A stretch of 47,629 nucleotides of DNA from an uncultured Rhodothermaceae bacterium. Lineage in GTDB: Bacteria; Bacteroidota; Rhodothermia; Rhodothermales; Salinibacteraceae. How positions within the stretch are numbered: the first letter of the stretch is position 1; each line of letters starts with the position of its first letter. This document shows positions 18,189 through 27,608 of this stretch, in pieces. Below the pieces are notes generated by a model. That model was given only the letters and a program-made list of their open reading frames with translations. It made no database searches and was not told the origin of the DNA. The position numbers were made by a program, and so were the translations under genes. The DNA is taken from assembly GCA_913056335.1 (NCBI GenBank), contig CAJXLX010000012.1, positions 1 to 47,629 of the forward strand. Direction: 5' to 3'.

Positions 18189-21017
18189 ATGCGACGTTTG
18201 CTCCCCCCACTGAACCTGGTGCTGTTGATGCGCACTGTTTGCTCCCGTACGTGCTGGACTCTCGCTCTCGGATTGCTGCTGGCCCTGTGCAGTGGCCTAC
18301 CGGCTACCGCCCAGCAAGCGCTTGACCACGACGACTACGCCATCTGGAACCAGATGCACACCCAGGCGCTCGCGCCCGACGGCGAATCGGTGCTCTACGT
18401 GCTGGGGCCCGAGCACGGCGACGATACCCTGCGCGTGGCCCGCGCCAACGGCACGCCTGTGCTGGATGTGCCCCGCAGCGCCCACGACGCCCAGTTCACA
18501 GCCAGCAGTCAGCATGTCATCACGCGCATCGTGCCGCCGCACGATCACGAAGCCAACGATGAAGACAACGCGCCTCATGATTCCCTTGCAATCGCATCGC
18601 TCAGCAGCGGCGATGTAGAGCGCATCGCCGATGTGCAGTCCTTTCGCATCCCCCAAGAAAACGGCCAATGGCTCGCCTATCACCACGCCGATACCACACA
18701 GGCTGATGGCGCAGACCCCGACACCACCCGCGACGACGCCGGGCAGACGCTCACGCTACGCAATCTGGAGCGCGGTACCGAGCGCACGTACGAGCACGTG
18801 ACCAACGAGTACGCCTTCTCCCCCGATGGCGCCTGGCTTGTCTTCGCTCGCGCCACCCCCGACAGCACCGGCGACGGCGTCTTTGCCGTGCCCACCCAGA
18901 CCGGCAACGTGCGTCCGCTGCTTACCGGGCCCGGCAGCTACACCCATCTCACCATCGACGAGGAAGACGAGCAGATCGCGTTCCTCACCAACCGCGACGA
19001 TCTCGAATCTGAGGCGATCCCAGCCGATGCGCCAGCCCATACGCTCTACCGTGCCACCCTCGCTGACGATGCCGAACGCATTGCCGGGTGGGATGCCGAC
19101 GGCCTTCCCGATAACTGGTGGGTGAGCCCGCACGGATCGCTCTCGTTTTCGGACGATGGCACGCGCCTGTTCTTTGGCACGGCCCCGCAGCCCACCCCCG
19201 ACACCACCGCGACGCTCATAGGCGAGCCTGTGGAGGTTGACATCTGGCACTGGCAAGACGAGCGTCCGCAGAGCGTGCAGCTGAACAACCGCGAGGAGGA
19301 GTTGCAGCGCAGCTACCAGGCGGTTGTGCATCTCGACGACGGCAATCGCATCGTACAACTGGCGACTGAGGAGCGTCCCGAGGTCGAGGTAGGCAGCAAT
19401 GGAAATGCAGATATTGCGGTGGCGAACACCAGCGAGCCGTATCAACAGGACATGTCGTGGGACTTCCCGTCGTACTACGATGTCTACCTCGTCGATGTGA
19501 ACACCGGCGCAGCGCGCCAGGTGCAGGAGCAGGTGCAGTACCCGGCCTCGCTCTCGCCCGGAGCCGAATACCTGACCTGGTGGGACGGCACCGCCGAAAC
19601 GTGGTGGGCGCAGTCGGTTGAGTCCGGCAGTCAGGCCGTGGATCTTGGCACTGCCATCGACGCACCGCTCTACAATGAAGACCACGACCGTCCGTATCCC
19701 CCGTTTCCGTATGGATCCGCAGGTTGGCTTGCCGATGACGAGGCCGTTCTCATCTATGATCGCTTTGATGCCTGGGCGGTCGATCCGTCTTCGCCTGACG
19801 CCCCCACCAACCTCACAGGCGGTCTCGGGCGCGCCGAATCGATGCAGTTTCGCATCCGGCCCCTCGACGACGAAGCCGACGCCATAGCTCCCGACGAACC
19901 GCTCATGCTCCACGCCTTTAACACCGATACCAAAGCCTCAGGCTACTACGAAGGCACTGTAGACGACGATGCCCCCACCGAGCTTGTCATGATGGACCGC
20001 CGCTTCTCGGGGCTTACGCAAGCCGCAGACAGCGAGCGCCTGCTCTACCAGCGCGAAGATGTGAGCGAGTTTCCCGACCTGTGGACCGCCACTCCCGCCT
20101 TCGACGAGCCCGTGCGGGTCAGCACCGCCAACCCGCAGCAAGCCGACTATCGGTGGAGCACCGCCGAACTCACGTCGTGGACGGCCCTCCACGGCGAAAC
20201 GCTCGACGGCATCATCTACAAACCCGACGACTTTGACGCGAGCGCGACGTATCCGCTCATGGTCTACTTCTATGAGCGCAACAGTGACAATCTGCACACC
20301 CACTGGGCTCCTGCGCCGCATCGCTCCATCATCAACCCCACGTTCTACGCCAGCCGGGGCTACGTCGTGTTCGTACCCGATATTGTGTATGAAGAGGGAT
20401 ACCCAGGCGCAAGCGCCTACAACAGCATCATGCCGGGCGTTACCGAACTGGCCGACGCGCCCTACATCGACCGCGAGCGCATTGGGGTACAGGGCCACAG
20501 TTGGGGCGGCTACCAGATTGCGTACATGATTACGCGTACCGACTTATTCGCTGCTGCCGAAGCCGGAGCGCCCGTATCCAACATGACGAGCGCGTACGGC
20601 GGCATCCGGCAGCGCACTGGGCGCAGCCGCATGTTTCAGTACGAGCAGACGCAGAGCCGCATCGGCGGATCGCTGTGGCAATATCCTGAGCGCTACTGGG
20701 AGAACTCGCCGCTCTTCTATGCCGACCGCATCGACACGCCGCTCATGATGATGCACAACGATGAAGACGGTGCCGTACCGTTTGAACAGGGCGTAGAAAT
20801 GTTCATGGCGATGCGTCGGCTGGGCACGCCCGCCTGGCTTATCAACTACAATGGGCAGCCGCACTGGCCCACCGAGTACCACCTGAAAGTGGACTGGCAG
20901 ATGCGCATGCAACAGTTCTTTGACCACTACCTGATGGATACCGACGCGCCCACCTGGCTCGACGAGGGCGTCCCCGCCACCGAGAAAGGCCGCACGCTGG
21001 GCTACGAGGTGGAGTAA
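18189..21017 (+). CDS. Secreted S9 family peptidase (prolyl oligopeptidase type)
   Basis: A 942-residue exported serine peptidase. An N-terminal signal sequence (hydrophobic ALGLLLALCSGLPATA, cleavage probably after ATA) is followed by a long WD/propeller-like beta region of acidic character (about 60-650) and the C-terminal alpha/beta hydrolase domain. The catalytic triad is Ser771 in GHSWGG, Asp860 in DEDGAVP and His892 in GQPHWP. Such proteins cleave short peptides in the periplasm or outside the cell. An in-frame ATG at 18228 gives a more typical short signal peptide and is an alternative start. The region upstream is the repeat-rich spacer. Confidence 0.93.
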   Translation: MRRLLPPLNLVLLMRTVCSRTCWTLALGLLLALCSGLPATAQQALDHDDYAIWNQMHTQALAPDGESVLYVLGPEHGDDTLRVARANGTPVLDVPRSAHDAQFTASSQHVITRIVPPHDHEANDEDNAPHDSLAIASLSSGDVERIADVQSFRIPQENGQWLAYHHADTTQADGADPDTTRDDAGQTLTLRNLERGTERTYEHVTNEYAFSPDGAWLVFARATPDSTGDGVFAVPTQTGNVRPLLTGPGSYTHLTIDEEDEQIAFLTNRDDLESEAIPADAPAHTLYRATLADDAERIAGWDADGLPDNWWVSPHGSLSFSDDGTRLFFGTAPQPTPDTTATLIGEPVEVDIWHWQDERPQSVQLNNREEELQRSYQAVVHLDDGNRIVQLATEERPEVEVGSNGNADIAVANTSEPYQQDMSWDFPSYYDVYLVDVNTGAARQVQEQVQYPASLSPGAEYLTWWDGTAETWWAQSVESGSQAVDLGTAIDAPLYNEDHDRPYPPFPYGSAGWLADDEAVLIYDRFDAWAVDPSSPDAPTNLTGGLGRAESMQFRIRPLDDEADAIAPDEPLMLHAFNTDTKASGYYEGTVDDDAPTELVMMDRRFSGLTQAADSERLLYQREDVSEFPDLWTATPAFDEPVRVSTANPQQADYRWSTAELTSWTALHGETLDGIIYKPDDFDASATYPLMVYFYERNSDNLHTHWAPAPHRSIINPTFYASRGYVVFVPDIVYEEGYPGASAYNSIMPGVTELADAPYIDRERIGVQGHSWGGYQIAYMITRTDLFAAAEAGAPVSNMTSAYGGIRQRTGRSRMFQYEQTQSRIGGSLWQYPERYWENSPLFYADRIDTPLMMMHNDEDGAVPFEQGVEMFMAMRRLGTPAWLINYNGQPHWPTEYHLKVDWQMRMQQFFDHYLMDTDAPTWLDEGVPATEKGRTLGYEVE

Positions 21018-21057
21018 GTCCGTGACGCGAAGAATACAACGCTATCAAGATAACGGC

Positions 21058-21090
21058 GCCCCGCCAGAGCGTGTAGGGCTCAGGCGGGGC
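21058..21090. terminator. Strong hairpin between convergent genes
   Basis: GCCCCGCC (21058-21065) pairs with GGCGGGGC (21083-21090); past one A/A mismatch, GAGC/GCTC extends the stem around a 7-nt loop. It lies between the convergent S9 peptidase and SRPBCC genes. There is no T tract, so termination by it is likely but not certain. Confidence 0.5.
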
Positions 21091-21122
21091 ATGGTTGTTA
21101 GAGCCGGATACGTTGGGCGCGC

Positions 21123-21569
21123 CTACGCCGCATGCGCTGTCTCCAGGCGGTCCTTTAAGTTGGCAAGTAGCGTGCGAACCTCGCGCTCGTTGTAGCGCCG
21201 CGCCACGGCTTCTGCGGCTTTCTGCAGCACCGGCACGGGGATGTCGTACATCGCTTCGTAAATGAGACGAGAGCGCTCCTTGGCAAGCGACGTAAACGTC
21301 CATGCAATTTCGCCGCCAAGGTCGCCTTCCATGGCAAACACGATGCGGTTGGGCGGATCGTACGTAGTGGCTTGCACCTCGCCCTTGAATGCAATCCCCA
21401 GAAAGCTGTAGGTGTATGCGGCGCGCGAGCCGCCATTCGGAAGCCGCTCAAGGAGCTCCGAACGCACCAGGCTGGGCGTAATCTCGGCTTGATGTGCCGG
21501 TTCATCCATATACGCAAACACGTCGTTGCGCGGCACAGCAAGGTCGACTTGATCGCGGACGCGTACCAT
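21123..21569 (-). CDS. SRPBCC-fold protein (polyketide cyclase/START-like)
   Basis: A 148-residue single-domain protein of the SRPBCC (START-like) superfamily, which binds hydrophobic ligands in a deep pocket. The pattern DQVDLAVPRNDVFAYMDEPAH, then TYSFLGIAFKGEVQATTYDPP and the long C-terminal helix with RYNEREVRTLLANLKDRLE is typical of the CoxG/polyketide cyclase-like group. The ligand is unknown. It is 84 bp downstream of, and on the same strand as, the next orphan gene. Confidence 0.8.
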   Translation of the reverse strand: MVRVRDQVDLAVPRNDVFAYMDEPAHQAEITPSLVRSELLERLPNGGSRAAYTYSFLGIAFKGEVQATTYDPPNRIVFAMEGDLGGEIAWTFTSLAKERSRLIYEAMYDIPVPVLQKAAEAVARRYNEREVRTLLANLKDRLETAHAA

Positions 21570-21653
21570 AGGCTACAGGCTATAGATTGTTGTATTCTGG
21601 CGAAGGGGATAAGCGTCCAGCACGCGCAAGCAGCACGCTGTGTAGCGCACTGA

Positions 21654-22178
21654 CTACGCATTCTCGTCGCGCACCACGTCAAACATCGATTCAGATGGCG
21701 CCGCAGACGGGTCGGGGGGCTCCGTTTCTACGTTGGCAGACTGCTGGAGTGCGCTCATGGCTTCGTTCATGAGCGACTCGGTATCGGGCGCTGTATCATC
21801 AGGATCGCGCTCTGTATCATCTGTAGCGTCATCCCGCAGCGCACTCAGCCGATTGCTCATGCGGCGCAGGCGGTCGGCCGCCGTGTCTGTATCTGCGTCT
21901 TTCGTTTCGGCTGCTGCCGCAGATGTATCTCGCTTCGTCTTGTTGGCTCCAGCGCTGTCAGGGACAGCAGAAGATCTTTCGGCCTGGGTTGCAGCCTGTT
22001 CAGGGTGACGATGGACATCAATGAGGGTTGCGAGCACTTCATCGACCGAGCCCTGTTGCTCGCTGGCCTGCTTCGCAAGCCACGACCAGAGCCGCTGCGG
22101 AAGCGTTACATCGCGCGTGTCGAGCGCATTGAGGGCATTCTGCGTTGAGCCTGCTGAAGAGGGGGAGGTACGAGCCAT
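21654..22178 (-). CDS. Acidic low-complexity protein of unknown function
   Basis: A 174-residue protein that I do not recognise. The N-terminal part has a compact predicted helical segment (VTLPQRLWSWLAKQASEQQG then SVDEVLATLIDVHR, about 23-56), followed by a long Asp/Ala/Thr/Glu-rich low-complexity region and a final SLMNEAMSALQQ helix. It has no signal peptide or membrane segment. The helical part could be a small DNA- or protein-binding domain. The ATG at 22178 is taken since the 19 residues before it (from 22235) look untranslated. A 14-bp perfect palindrome lies 83 bp upstream. Confidence 0.65.
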   Translation of the reverse strand: MARTSPSSAGSTQNALNALDTRDVTLPQRLWSWLAKQASEQQGSVDEVLATLIDVHRHPEQAATQAERSSAVPDSAGANKTKRDTSAAAAETKDADTDTAADRLRRMSNRLSALRDDATDDTERDPDDTAPDTESLMNEAMSALQQSANVETEPPDPSAAPSESMFDVVRDENA

Positions 22179-22260
22179 AACAAAGAGCGGAGCCAAACGT
22201 GAGGAGCAATCACGCGTACTGCTGCGCGGGCACATGAATTGATCGAGCCGCGCATCATAT

Positions 22261-22274
22261 TACGATGCATCGTA
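22261..22274. promoter_or_regulatory. 14-bp perfect palindrome, possible operator
   Basis: TACGATGCATCGTA is fully self-complementary. It stands about 80 bp upstream of the acidic orphan gene on the minus strand and about 135 bp beyond the lipoprotein stop, so it could be an operator for the former. No regulator is known to go with it. Confidence 0.3.
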
Positions 22275-22408
22275 GCAGTGTAGCGTGTGATTCACTGAAT
22301 GGTAGCCCTCCGGGCCTGTGGTGTTTGTACCAATGTTTTGACAGTCGCCCTACAGCGTTACACTCAGGTAATTTGTAATCCTTACCGCTCACTCTTTCTC
22401 AGCTTGTG

Positions 22409-22999
22409 CTATTGCGATCGCACATGAGCCGGCAGCTCATCAGGGGCAGGGATCGCGTGCCAGTGGCCCTGCACTGTAACGCACGGCGTGGCCTGTCCAC
22501 GAAGAGTTAGCGTGGCTTGTACCCGCCCCAGATGGTCGGTAGGCGTAGCACGTTCCACATACAGCGTGCCTTCTTGCGCCTCAAACGTGCCCTGTGTGCC
22601 ATATGCCATAAAGAGTGATGCCGCCAGCGGATCGCTGACCCGCGGTGCAGGACGGTACGCATCGTCTGTCGCGTCGGCCTGCACGGCCTGCATCAAGGTA
22701 TGAGGGACAAGCGTGTATGTAGGAGCAGGCGCATCGCTGCGCATCCAATGAACCGACCACCCAATAGAGTCGGCATCCAGCTCAAGGCCCGGCTCTGTAG
22801 ATGTTGTATCGCGCAGGTAGGCTGCGCCACGCACGGTATCTTGCACGGCCCCGTCAATGTACATCACGAATGCGCCTCGTGCTACTCCGTTGCCCGAAGG
22901 CGGCTCGCTGGTACACGCGGCTATGCCTACAATACTACATACACAGAAAAGAAGCATGCGTCCCCACGCTCCGTGCATTCCTGCCCTACGTGCAGCCAT
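22409..22999 (-). CDS. Putative lipoprotein of unknown function
   Basis: A 196-residue protein with a lipoprotein signal: RMLLFCVCSIVGIAAC ends in a lipobox with the acylated Cys in AACTSEPP, giving a membrane-anchored periplasmic or surface protein. The mature part looks beta-rich (ARGAFVMYIDGAVQDTVRG, later GTLYVERATPTD and RVQATLTLRG) and acidic; no family is recognised. In-frame ATGs at 22978 and 22957 are possible starts. It is divergent from the glycosyltransferase gene, 144 bp away. Confidence 0.7.
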   Translation of the reverse strand: MAARRAGMHGAWGRMLLFCVCSIVGIAACTSEPPSGNGVARGAFVMYIDGAVQDTVRGAAYLRDTTSTEPGLELDADSIGWSVHWMRSDAPAPTYTLVPHTLMQAVQADATDDAYRPAPRVSDPLAASLFMAYGTQGTFEAQEGTLYVERATPTDHLGRVQATLTLRGQATPCVTVQGHWHAIPAPDELPAHVRSQ

Positions 23000-23143
23000 G
23001 CTCTCGTTCAGGTTGGTTTACTAAATACTGGACTTGCCTATACCAACAGCCGGGCCCACCGATTCCTACCTGGCTGTTCCGAATCAGAACCCCTTGCAGT
23101 CCGTGCACACTGTCCTCGTATTTTTGCAAGAACGCTGCCCCAC

Positions 23144-24637
23144 ATGACCGGCCTCGACATACTCGCTGTAGGCGTGGCCGTGGGCTATACGGCCTGCCTG
23201 GTAGTCCTTACGCTGTTCGGACTACACTGGGGCTGGTGGGCCTGGATACGCCGACAGTACCGCACGCCCGATGCCTCCTCGCCTGCCCCCTGGCCTGCTG
23301 TTACGGTGCAGATTCCGCTCTACAATGAGCCGCATCTGGCTACCCGTATCATCGACGCCTGCGCACAACTCGACTATCCGGCAGACCGCCTCCACATCCA
23401 GGTGCTCGACGACTCGACCGATGCCACCTCGCAGCGCGTGGCCGAGCGCGTCGCCTACTGGGAGCAGCGCGGATGCTCCATTACGCATGTGCAGCGGACG
23501 CACCGTACCGGATACAAAGCCGGGGCCCTTGCCCACGGCCTTCAGCAAACCACTGCGCCCTTCGTAGCTGTGTTCGATGCTGATTTCATACCGCCACCGC
23601 ATTTCCTAAAACGCCTGCTGCCCCACTTTTCCACGCCGGATACCGGGCTCGTGCAAGCCCGATGGGCCCACCTCAACCCCGACACCTCATGGCACACTCA
23701 AACGCAGGCCGTGGGTCTGAATGCCCACTTTGTTCTCGAACAAGCCGGACGCTACGCCGGAGGTTACTTCATGCACTTCAACGGCACGGCGGGCATCTGG
23801 CGGCGGGCATGCATCGAAGACGCTGGGGGCTGGTCGGCTGATACGCTCACTGAGGATCTGGACTTAAGCTATCGGGCCCAGCTGTCCGGGTGGCGGCTCC
23901 GCTACGTGGATGACGTAGCCGTACCGGCGGAGCTCCCCCGCACCGTATCCGCCTGGCGCACCCAGCAGTTTCGGTGGACGAAGGGGGCCATCGAAACGGC
24001 GCGTAAGCTGCTGCGCCCGCTGTGGCGATCTTCGCAGGGCCTTGGGCGCAAGATTGCGGGCAGTGCCCACCTGCTTGCGCATCTGGCGTTTCCAGCTATT
24101 GTAGGAACGGCGCTGCTGCACGTGCCCCTGCTGGTGCTGGCGATGCACGCACCTGCCGTCTCGAATGCGTATCTGAGTATGCTGGCGGGGGGCGGGCTTG
24201 GCTTCGCCGCATTTGCTACCGCCATATGGAGCGCCCAGCGCATGCTTGGCTCGTCGTGGAGGCACGCGGCATGCGCACTACCCCTTTTCCTTGTGGGATC
24301 GATGGGCCTGGCCGTCAACAACACGCGCGCCGTGTATGCTGCGCTGACTCGTGTGTCTATGCCGTTTCATCGCACACCCAAGGGCGGTGCCCCTCCATCG
24401 GGCTCATCGGGACGCGCCTGGACAGGGGAGCTGCTGCTGGGGCTCTACAGCGCGGCGGGGCTGGGCGTGCTGGTGCATCAGCAGATCTGGAGCGGCGTTC
24501 CGTTTCAGAGTGCACTGGCGCTCAGTTTCCTGCTTATGGCCGGTACCGATTGGTGGGAGCGCGTTCGAGCCCCTGAAGAAGCCGCTCGTCCCCGTGCGCT
24601 GTGCAAAGAGGCTGCAAACCCCACGCACTCCCTTTGA
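23144..24637 (+). CDS. Membrane glycosyltransferase family 2 (cellulose synthase-like)
   Basis: A 497-residue processive-type GT2 enzyme of the cytoplasmic membrane. One N-terminal helix (about 5-28) is followed by the catalytic GT-A domain with DDSTD (89-93), the DAD metal motif (145-147), TEDLD with the catalytic base Asp238 and QQFRW (274-278), the acceptor/product-binding signature of processive synthases, and then about four membrane segments (310-490). The open frame extends 148 codons further upstream, across the divergent lipoprotein, but the ATG at 23144 directly precedes the first helix. It may build a surface polysaccharide or glycolipid. A TPR protein gene follows after 74 bp. Confidence 0.88.
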   Translation: MTGLDILAVGVAVGYTACLVVLTLFGLHWGWWAWIRRQYRTPDASSPAPWPAVTVQIPLYNEPHLATRIIDACAQLDYPADRLHIQVLDDSTDATSQRVAERVAYWEQRGCSITHVQRTHRTGYKAGALAHGLQQTTAPFVAVFDADFIPPPHFLKRLLPHFSTPDTGLVQARWAHLNPDTSWHTQTQAVGLNAHFVLEQAGRYAGGYFMHFNGTAGIWRRACIEDAGGWSADTLTEDLDLSYRAQLSGWRLRYVDDVAVPAELPRTVSAWRTQQFRWTKGAIETARKLLRPLWRSSQGLGRKIAGSAHLLAHLAFPAIVGTALLHVPLLVLAMHAPAVSNAYLSMLAGGGLGFAAFATAIWSAQRMLGSSWRHAACALPLFLVGSMGLAVNNTRAVYAALTRVSMPFHRTPKGGAPPSGSSGRAWTGELLLGLYSAAGLGVLVHQQIWSGVPFQSALALSFLLMAGTDWWERVRAPEEAARPRALCKEAANPTHSL

Positions 24638-24711
24638 AAGGCGCCGGCCCCGTCGTACGTTAAGAGATACGCAGGCCCAAATGGCCCCCTCCGTTGGTGA
24701 TCTCTACGCTC

Positions 24712-25503
24712 ATGGCTGCTTCCGTCATCCAAGACGCTCTCGATCTGCTCCGCAACCAGTCGGTTACCGAGGCCATTGATTGCCTCGAAGCCGCGGTGGT
24801 TGAGACTCCGGCCTACCCAGCGGCCTACGTGCTCCTGGCGCGGGCCTACGAGGCCCGCACGAACTGGGGCGCAGCACGCTCGGCCTGGGATCAGGCCTAT
24901 GTGCTTATGCCCCACAGCCCAACGGTGCAAGACGGGCGCGCTCGGGTGCGGTCGCTCATTCGCGAGCAGCGACGGGCCGATGCCTCCCCCAATCGCCCCA
25001 CCTCCCCGGAGGCAACCGGTTCGAAGCAGGATGCAGACGCCCCACCCGCTTCCCCATCTGATGCTTCCTACGACGGGGCCTTGCCCTCGCTATCGATGGA
25101 CGACGGGCCCGCCGATCTGGATACGCTCCGCACGCAGGCCGATCAAGCAGCTCAGGATCATGCCGCGGCCGCGTTCGACAGCGAAACGCCGTCCTCTGCC
25201 GAAGCACTTGACCAGATTGACGACGACCTGGATGCGCTTATCGAAGAGCTGCAGTCCGCACGCATCCGTCCCGACCCGAACATCGACGACCTTCCCCCCG
25301 ACGAGCTCGACGACGACATCGACGACATGGTGTCGGAGACGCTCGCCCGCATCTACGCCTCACAGGGTGCCTATCACGAGGCCGCCCGCGTGTATGTGCA
25401 ACTGGCGGCGCAAGAGCCCGAGCGCTCGGAGGAGCGGCTGCGCGAGGCCTCCACGATGCGCCAGAAGGCCCGTGCCCAGGACAAAACATCTCAGGAGGAA
25501 TAA
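24712..25503 (+). CDS. TPR-repeat protein with acidic linker
   Basis: A 263-residue cytosolic protein. Two tetratricopeptide-like units at the N-terminus (about 5-70: QDALDLLRNQSVTEAIDCLE and LARAYEARTNWGAARSAWDQ) and one at the C-terminus (about 205-245: ARIYASQGAYHEAARVYVQL) flank a long Asp/Glu/Pro-rich linker. TPRs serve as protein-binding scaffolds; the partner is unknown. It follows the GT2 gene by 74 bp and its stop is 38 bp from the stop of the convergent WecA-like gene. A GTG at 24694 could be an alternative start. Confidence 0.8.
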   Translation: MAASVIQDALDLLRNQSVTEAIDCLEAAVVETPAYPAAYVLLARAYEARTNWGAARSAWDQAYVLMPHSPTVQDGRARVRSLIREQRRADASPNRPTSPEATGSKQDADAPPASPSDASYDGALPSLSMDDGPADLDTLRTQADQAAQDHAAAAFDSETPSSAEALDQIDDDLDALIEELQSARIRPDPNIDDLPPDELDDDIDDMVSETLARIYASQGAYHEAARVYVQLAAQEPERSEERLREASTMRQKARAQDKTSQEE

Positions 25504-25541
25504 GGCAATCGTTCCCACAAAATCGCTCTTCCCAAGCAATA

Positions 25542-27515
25542 TCAGGACGACGACTCGGAAGAGGAGGCCGCCTCATCTGTATCTGACGCAGAAGCGTCGT
25601 GCGTAGTGGCGGCCTGCCCCTCCTTGCCCGTCATGCCATCACCTGTGGGAGCCTGAAGCTGAACCGGGGCAGCCGGGTGCAGGTCCAACGCAAACAGTCG
25701 ACATGCTATGCCTGCTTCCACACAGATGCGGAGCAGTTCGCGCTGCGTGTCTCTGTCAGTAGAAAACGTGGGGACGATCAGCTCATCGGCATCATAGGCA
25801 CGGCTGATGGACGCGAGTTCCTTGGGCGTGCCTACGACCGAGAGGCCCTGCACGTGCATCCCCACGCGCCTGTCGTCCGCATCTACGAAGCCAACAGCGG
25901 TGCGATGGAGGGTGTTATCTTCGCGCAGATGGCGTAGCGCCAGTACGCTTGCGCTATCGCTTCCATAGATGAGCACGCGCGTGCCATTCGAACGCTGGGC
26001 GGCCAGGTACTGACGCATCCCTCGAAAGCCAAATCGGATGCCCGCGATGGCAGCGGTCGTTACCATCCAGTCGAGAATCACGAGTGCCGGTGAGAGGGTG
26101 GCCCCGTATCCCAACAGCAGCATCCCTGCAGCGAGTAGGGCCGATGCGGCTGTGGAGCCCATGACCAGACGCACAAACTCGGAGGTACCGGCGTGGCGCC
26201 AGATGCCATGATAGAGCCCAAACAGGTAGAACACGGCCACCTTCACGGTCATGACAGCCGGAAGAATGCGGAGCATCAGTTCATCGTAGGGGGCAGGCGG
26301 GGCGCCGTCAAACCGCAGGTGAAAGGCCAGCACAAGCGCTGCGCCCACGAGAAGCAGGTCGGCCATGGTGCCCACGATGGACTTCCAGTAGGCCCCCCCC
26401 GCTACCGCTTGCATCACCGCTCCAAATTTCTGACTGGCGGTTTTGCGCTCTACACGGAGTGGAATATCGATCCGCGGGTAGTGCGTAGCCCCTGCCAAGT
26501 ACAGACCGAGCAGTACAAATCCGGCCCCTGCAAACAGCATAAGCGCAATGAAGAGCGGGGTGGTCACCCAGTACAGCATGAGCGCGCCCCCTGCAAAGAT
26601 TGCAGCGATGCTCCACAAGAGGAGTACGGTCTGGCGCTCCGACAGCCCCAGCAGCACGAGCCGGTGCATGGTGTGGTCGTTGCCCCCCTCGGTAATGGGG
26701 CGATCGTTCAGAATACGCGTGATGGTTACGAAACTGGTGTCGAAGATGGGCACTGCGAGCACCGCCACCGGCACCAGCGTAGCAGCAAGCGGCTCGCCCA
26801 TGCCCTGCACGGTAAGCGCCAGCGTGGCCAGCACAAAGCCCAGCAGCAGGCTCCCGCAATCGCCCATGAAGACACGCGCTGGTTTGAAGTTAAACACCAG
26901 GAACCCGATGGTGGCTCCCATCACTACGACCGACACCGCCGCCACGCCGGGCACCCCCACCAGCCAGGCAATGGCCGCCAAGACCGCAGTGGCCACAGCG
27001 GTGAGTCCGGCCGCAAGCCCGTCCATGCCGTCAATGAGATTCACCGCATTGGTAACGCCCACCACCCAGAGGAACGTTAGGGGGATGTGCACCCAGAAGG
27101 GCGCGCCCCTCCAGAAGGCAAATCCCGCGTAGAGCAAGAGCGACGTGGCGATGATCTGCACAACGAGTTTGGCCTCGGGCCGGATGTCAAGCAGATCGTC
27201 GGCCAGGCCCGAGGCAAACACGAGCATGATGGCCAGCCAGACGGGCCAGGCATACACCTCCAGCAGCCCGGTGGCTACAACTCCTGTAACGATCGCCCCA
27301 AACAGCGCAATGCCGCCCATGAGCGCAACGGGCGTGGAATGCCAGCGGTCGGTGGCAGGCCAGTCGAGCCACCCAAAGCGACGGGCCCCCAAGATAACGA
27401 GCGGTGTAAAGGCAAGCGCAGCAAGCAGTGCAATACTGCCTGCCATCACCAGGCGATGGCCTGCCGTATCCCCCAGAAACAGCCCGTATAGTTCAGCAAG
27501 TAGCGATGTTAACAT
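25542..27515 (-). CDS. WecA/MraY-type sugar-phosphate transferase fused to a CapD/FlaA1-like N-terminal region
   Basis: A 657-residue membrane protein of two parts. Residues 1-345 are an undecaprenyl-phosphate N-acetylhexosamine-1-phosphate transferase with about ten helices and all family motifs: DRWHSTP (57-62), GLADDLLD (about 103-110), NLIDGMDGLA (159-168), FMGDCGS (216-222) and the histidine motif NDHTMHR (279-285). Residues about 375-605 resemble the membrane helices plus Rossmann domain at the N-terminus of CapD/FlaA1-type nucleotide-sugar epimerases (RVLIYGSDSASVLALRHL, 513-530), but the catalytic epimerase domain is missing. The tail is Asp/Ser-rich. The protein should start lipid-linked polysaccharide synthesis. 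The fused half may sense or bind nucleotide; that is inference. Confidence 0.87.
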   Translation of the reverse strand: MLTSLLAELYGLFLGDTAGHRLVMAGSIALLAALAFTPLVILGARRFGWLDWPATDRWHSTPVALMGGIALFGAIVTGVVATGLLEVYAWPVWLAIMLVFASGLADDLLDIRPEAKLVVQIIATSLLLYAGFAFWRGAPFWVHIPLTFLWVVGVTNAVNLIDGMDGLAAGLTAVATAVLAAIAWLVGVPGVAAVSVVVMGATIGFLVFNFKPARVFMGDCGSLLLGFVLATLALTVQGMGEPLAATLVPVAVLAVPIFDTSFVTITRILNDRPITEGGNDHTMHRLVLLGLSERQTVLLLWSIAAIFAGGALMLYWVTTPLFIALMLFAGAGFVLLGLYLAGATHYPRIDIPLRVERKTASQKFGAVMQAVAGGAYWKSIVGTMADLLLVGAALVLAFHLRFDGAPPAPYDELMLRILPAVMTVKVAVFYLFGLYHGIWRHAGTSEFVRLVMGSTAASALLAAGMLLLGYGATLSPALVILDWMVTTAAIAGIRFGFRGMRQYLAAQRSNGTRVLIYGSDSASVLALRHLREDNTLHRTAVGFVDADDRRVGMHVQGLSVVGTPKELASISRAYDADELIVPTFSTDRDTQRELLRICVEAGIACRLFALDLHPAAPVQLQAPTGDGMTGKEGQAATTHDASASDTDEAASSSESSS

Positions 27516-27608
27516 ACCGGAATATGAGCTATGAAGCAGGGCCGATACGGAATACCGCGTTGGCGTTATGTACCATGACGGGGCGTTCTGTACCGGTGGG
27601 GATATCGG

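Noticed and set aside
22700-23143. 148-residue N-terminal extension of the GT2 glycosyltransferase
   Set aside because: The open frame runs through the divergent lipoprotein and its composition is not protein-like; the first membrane helix begins at the ATG of 23144.
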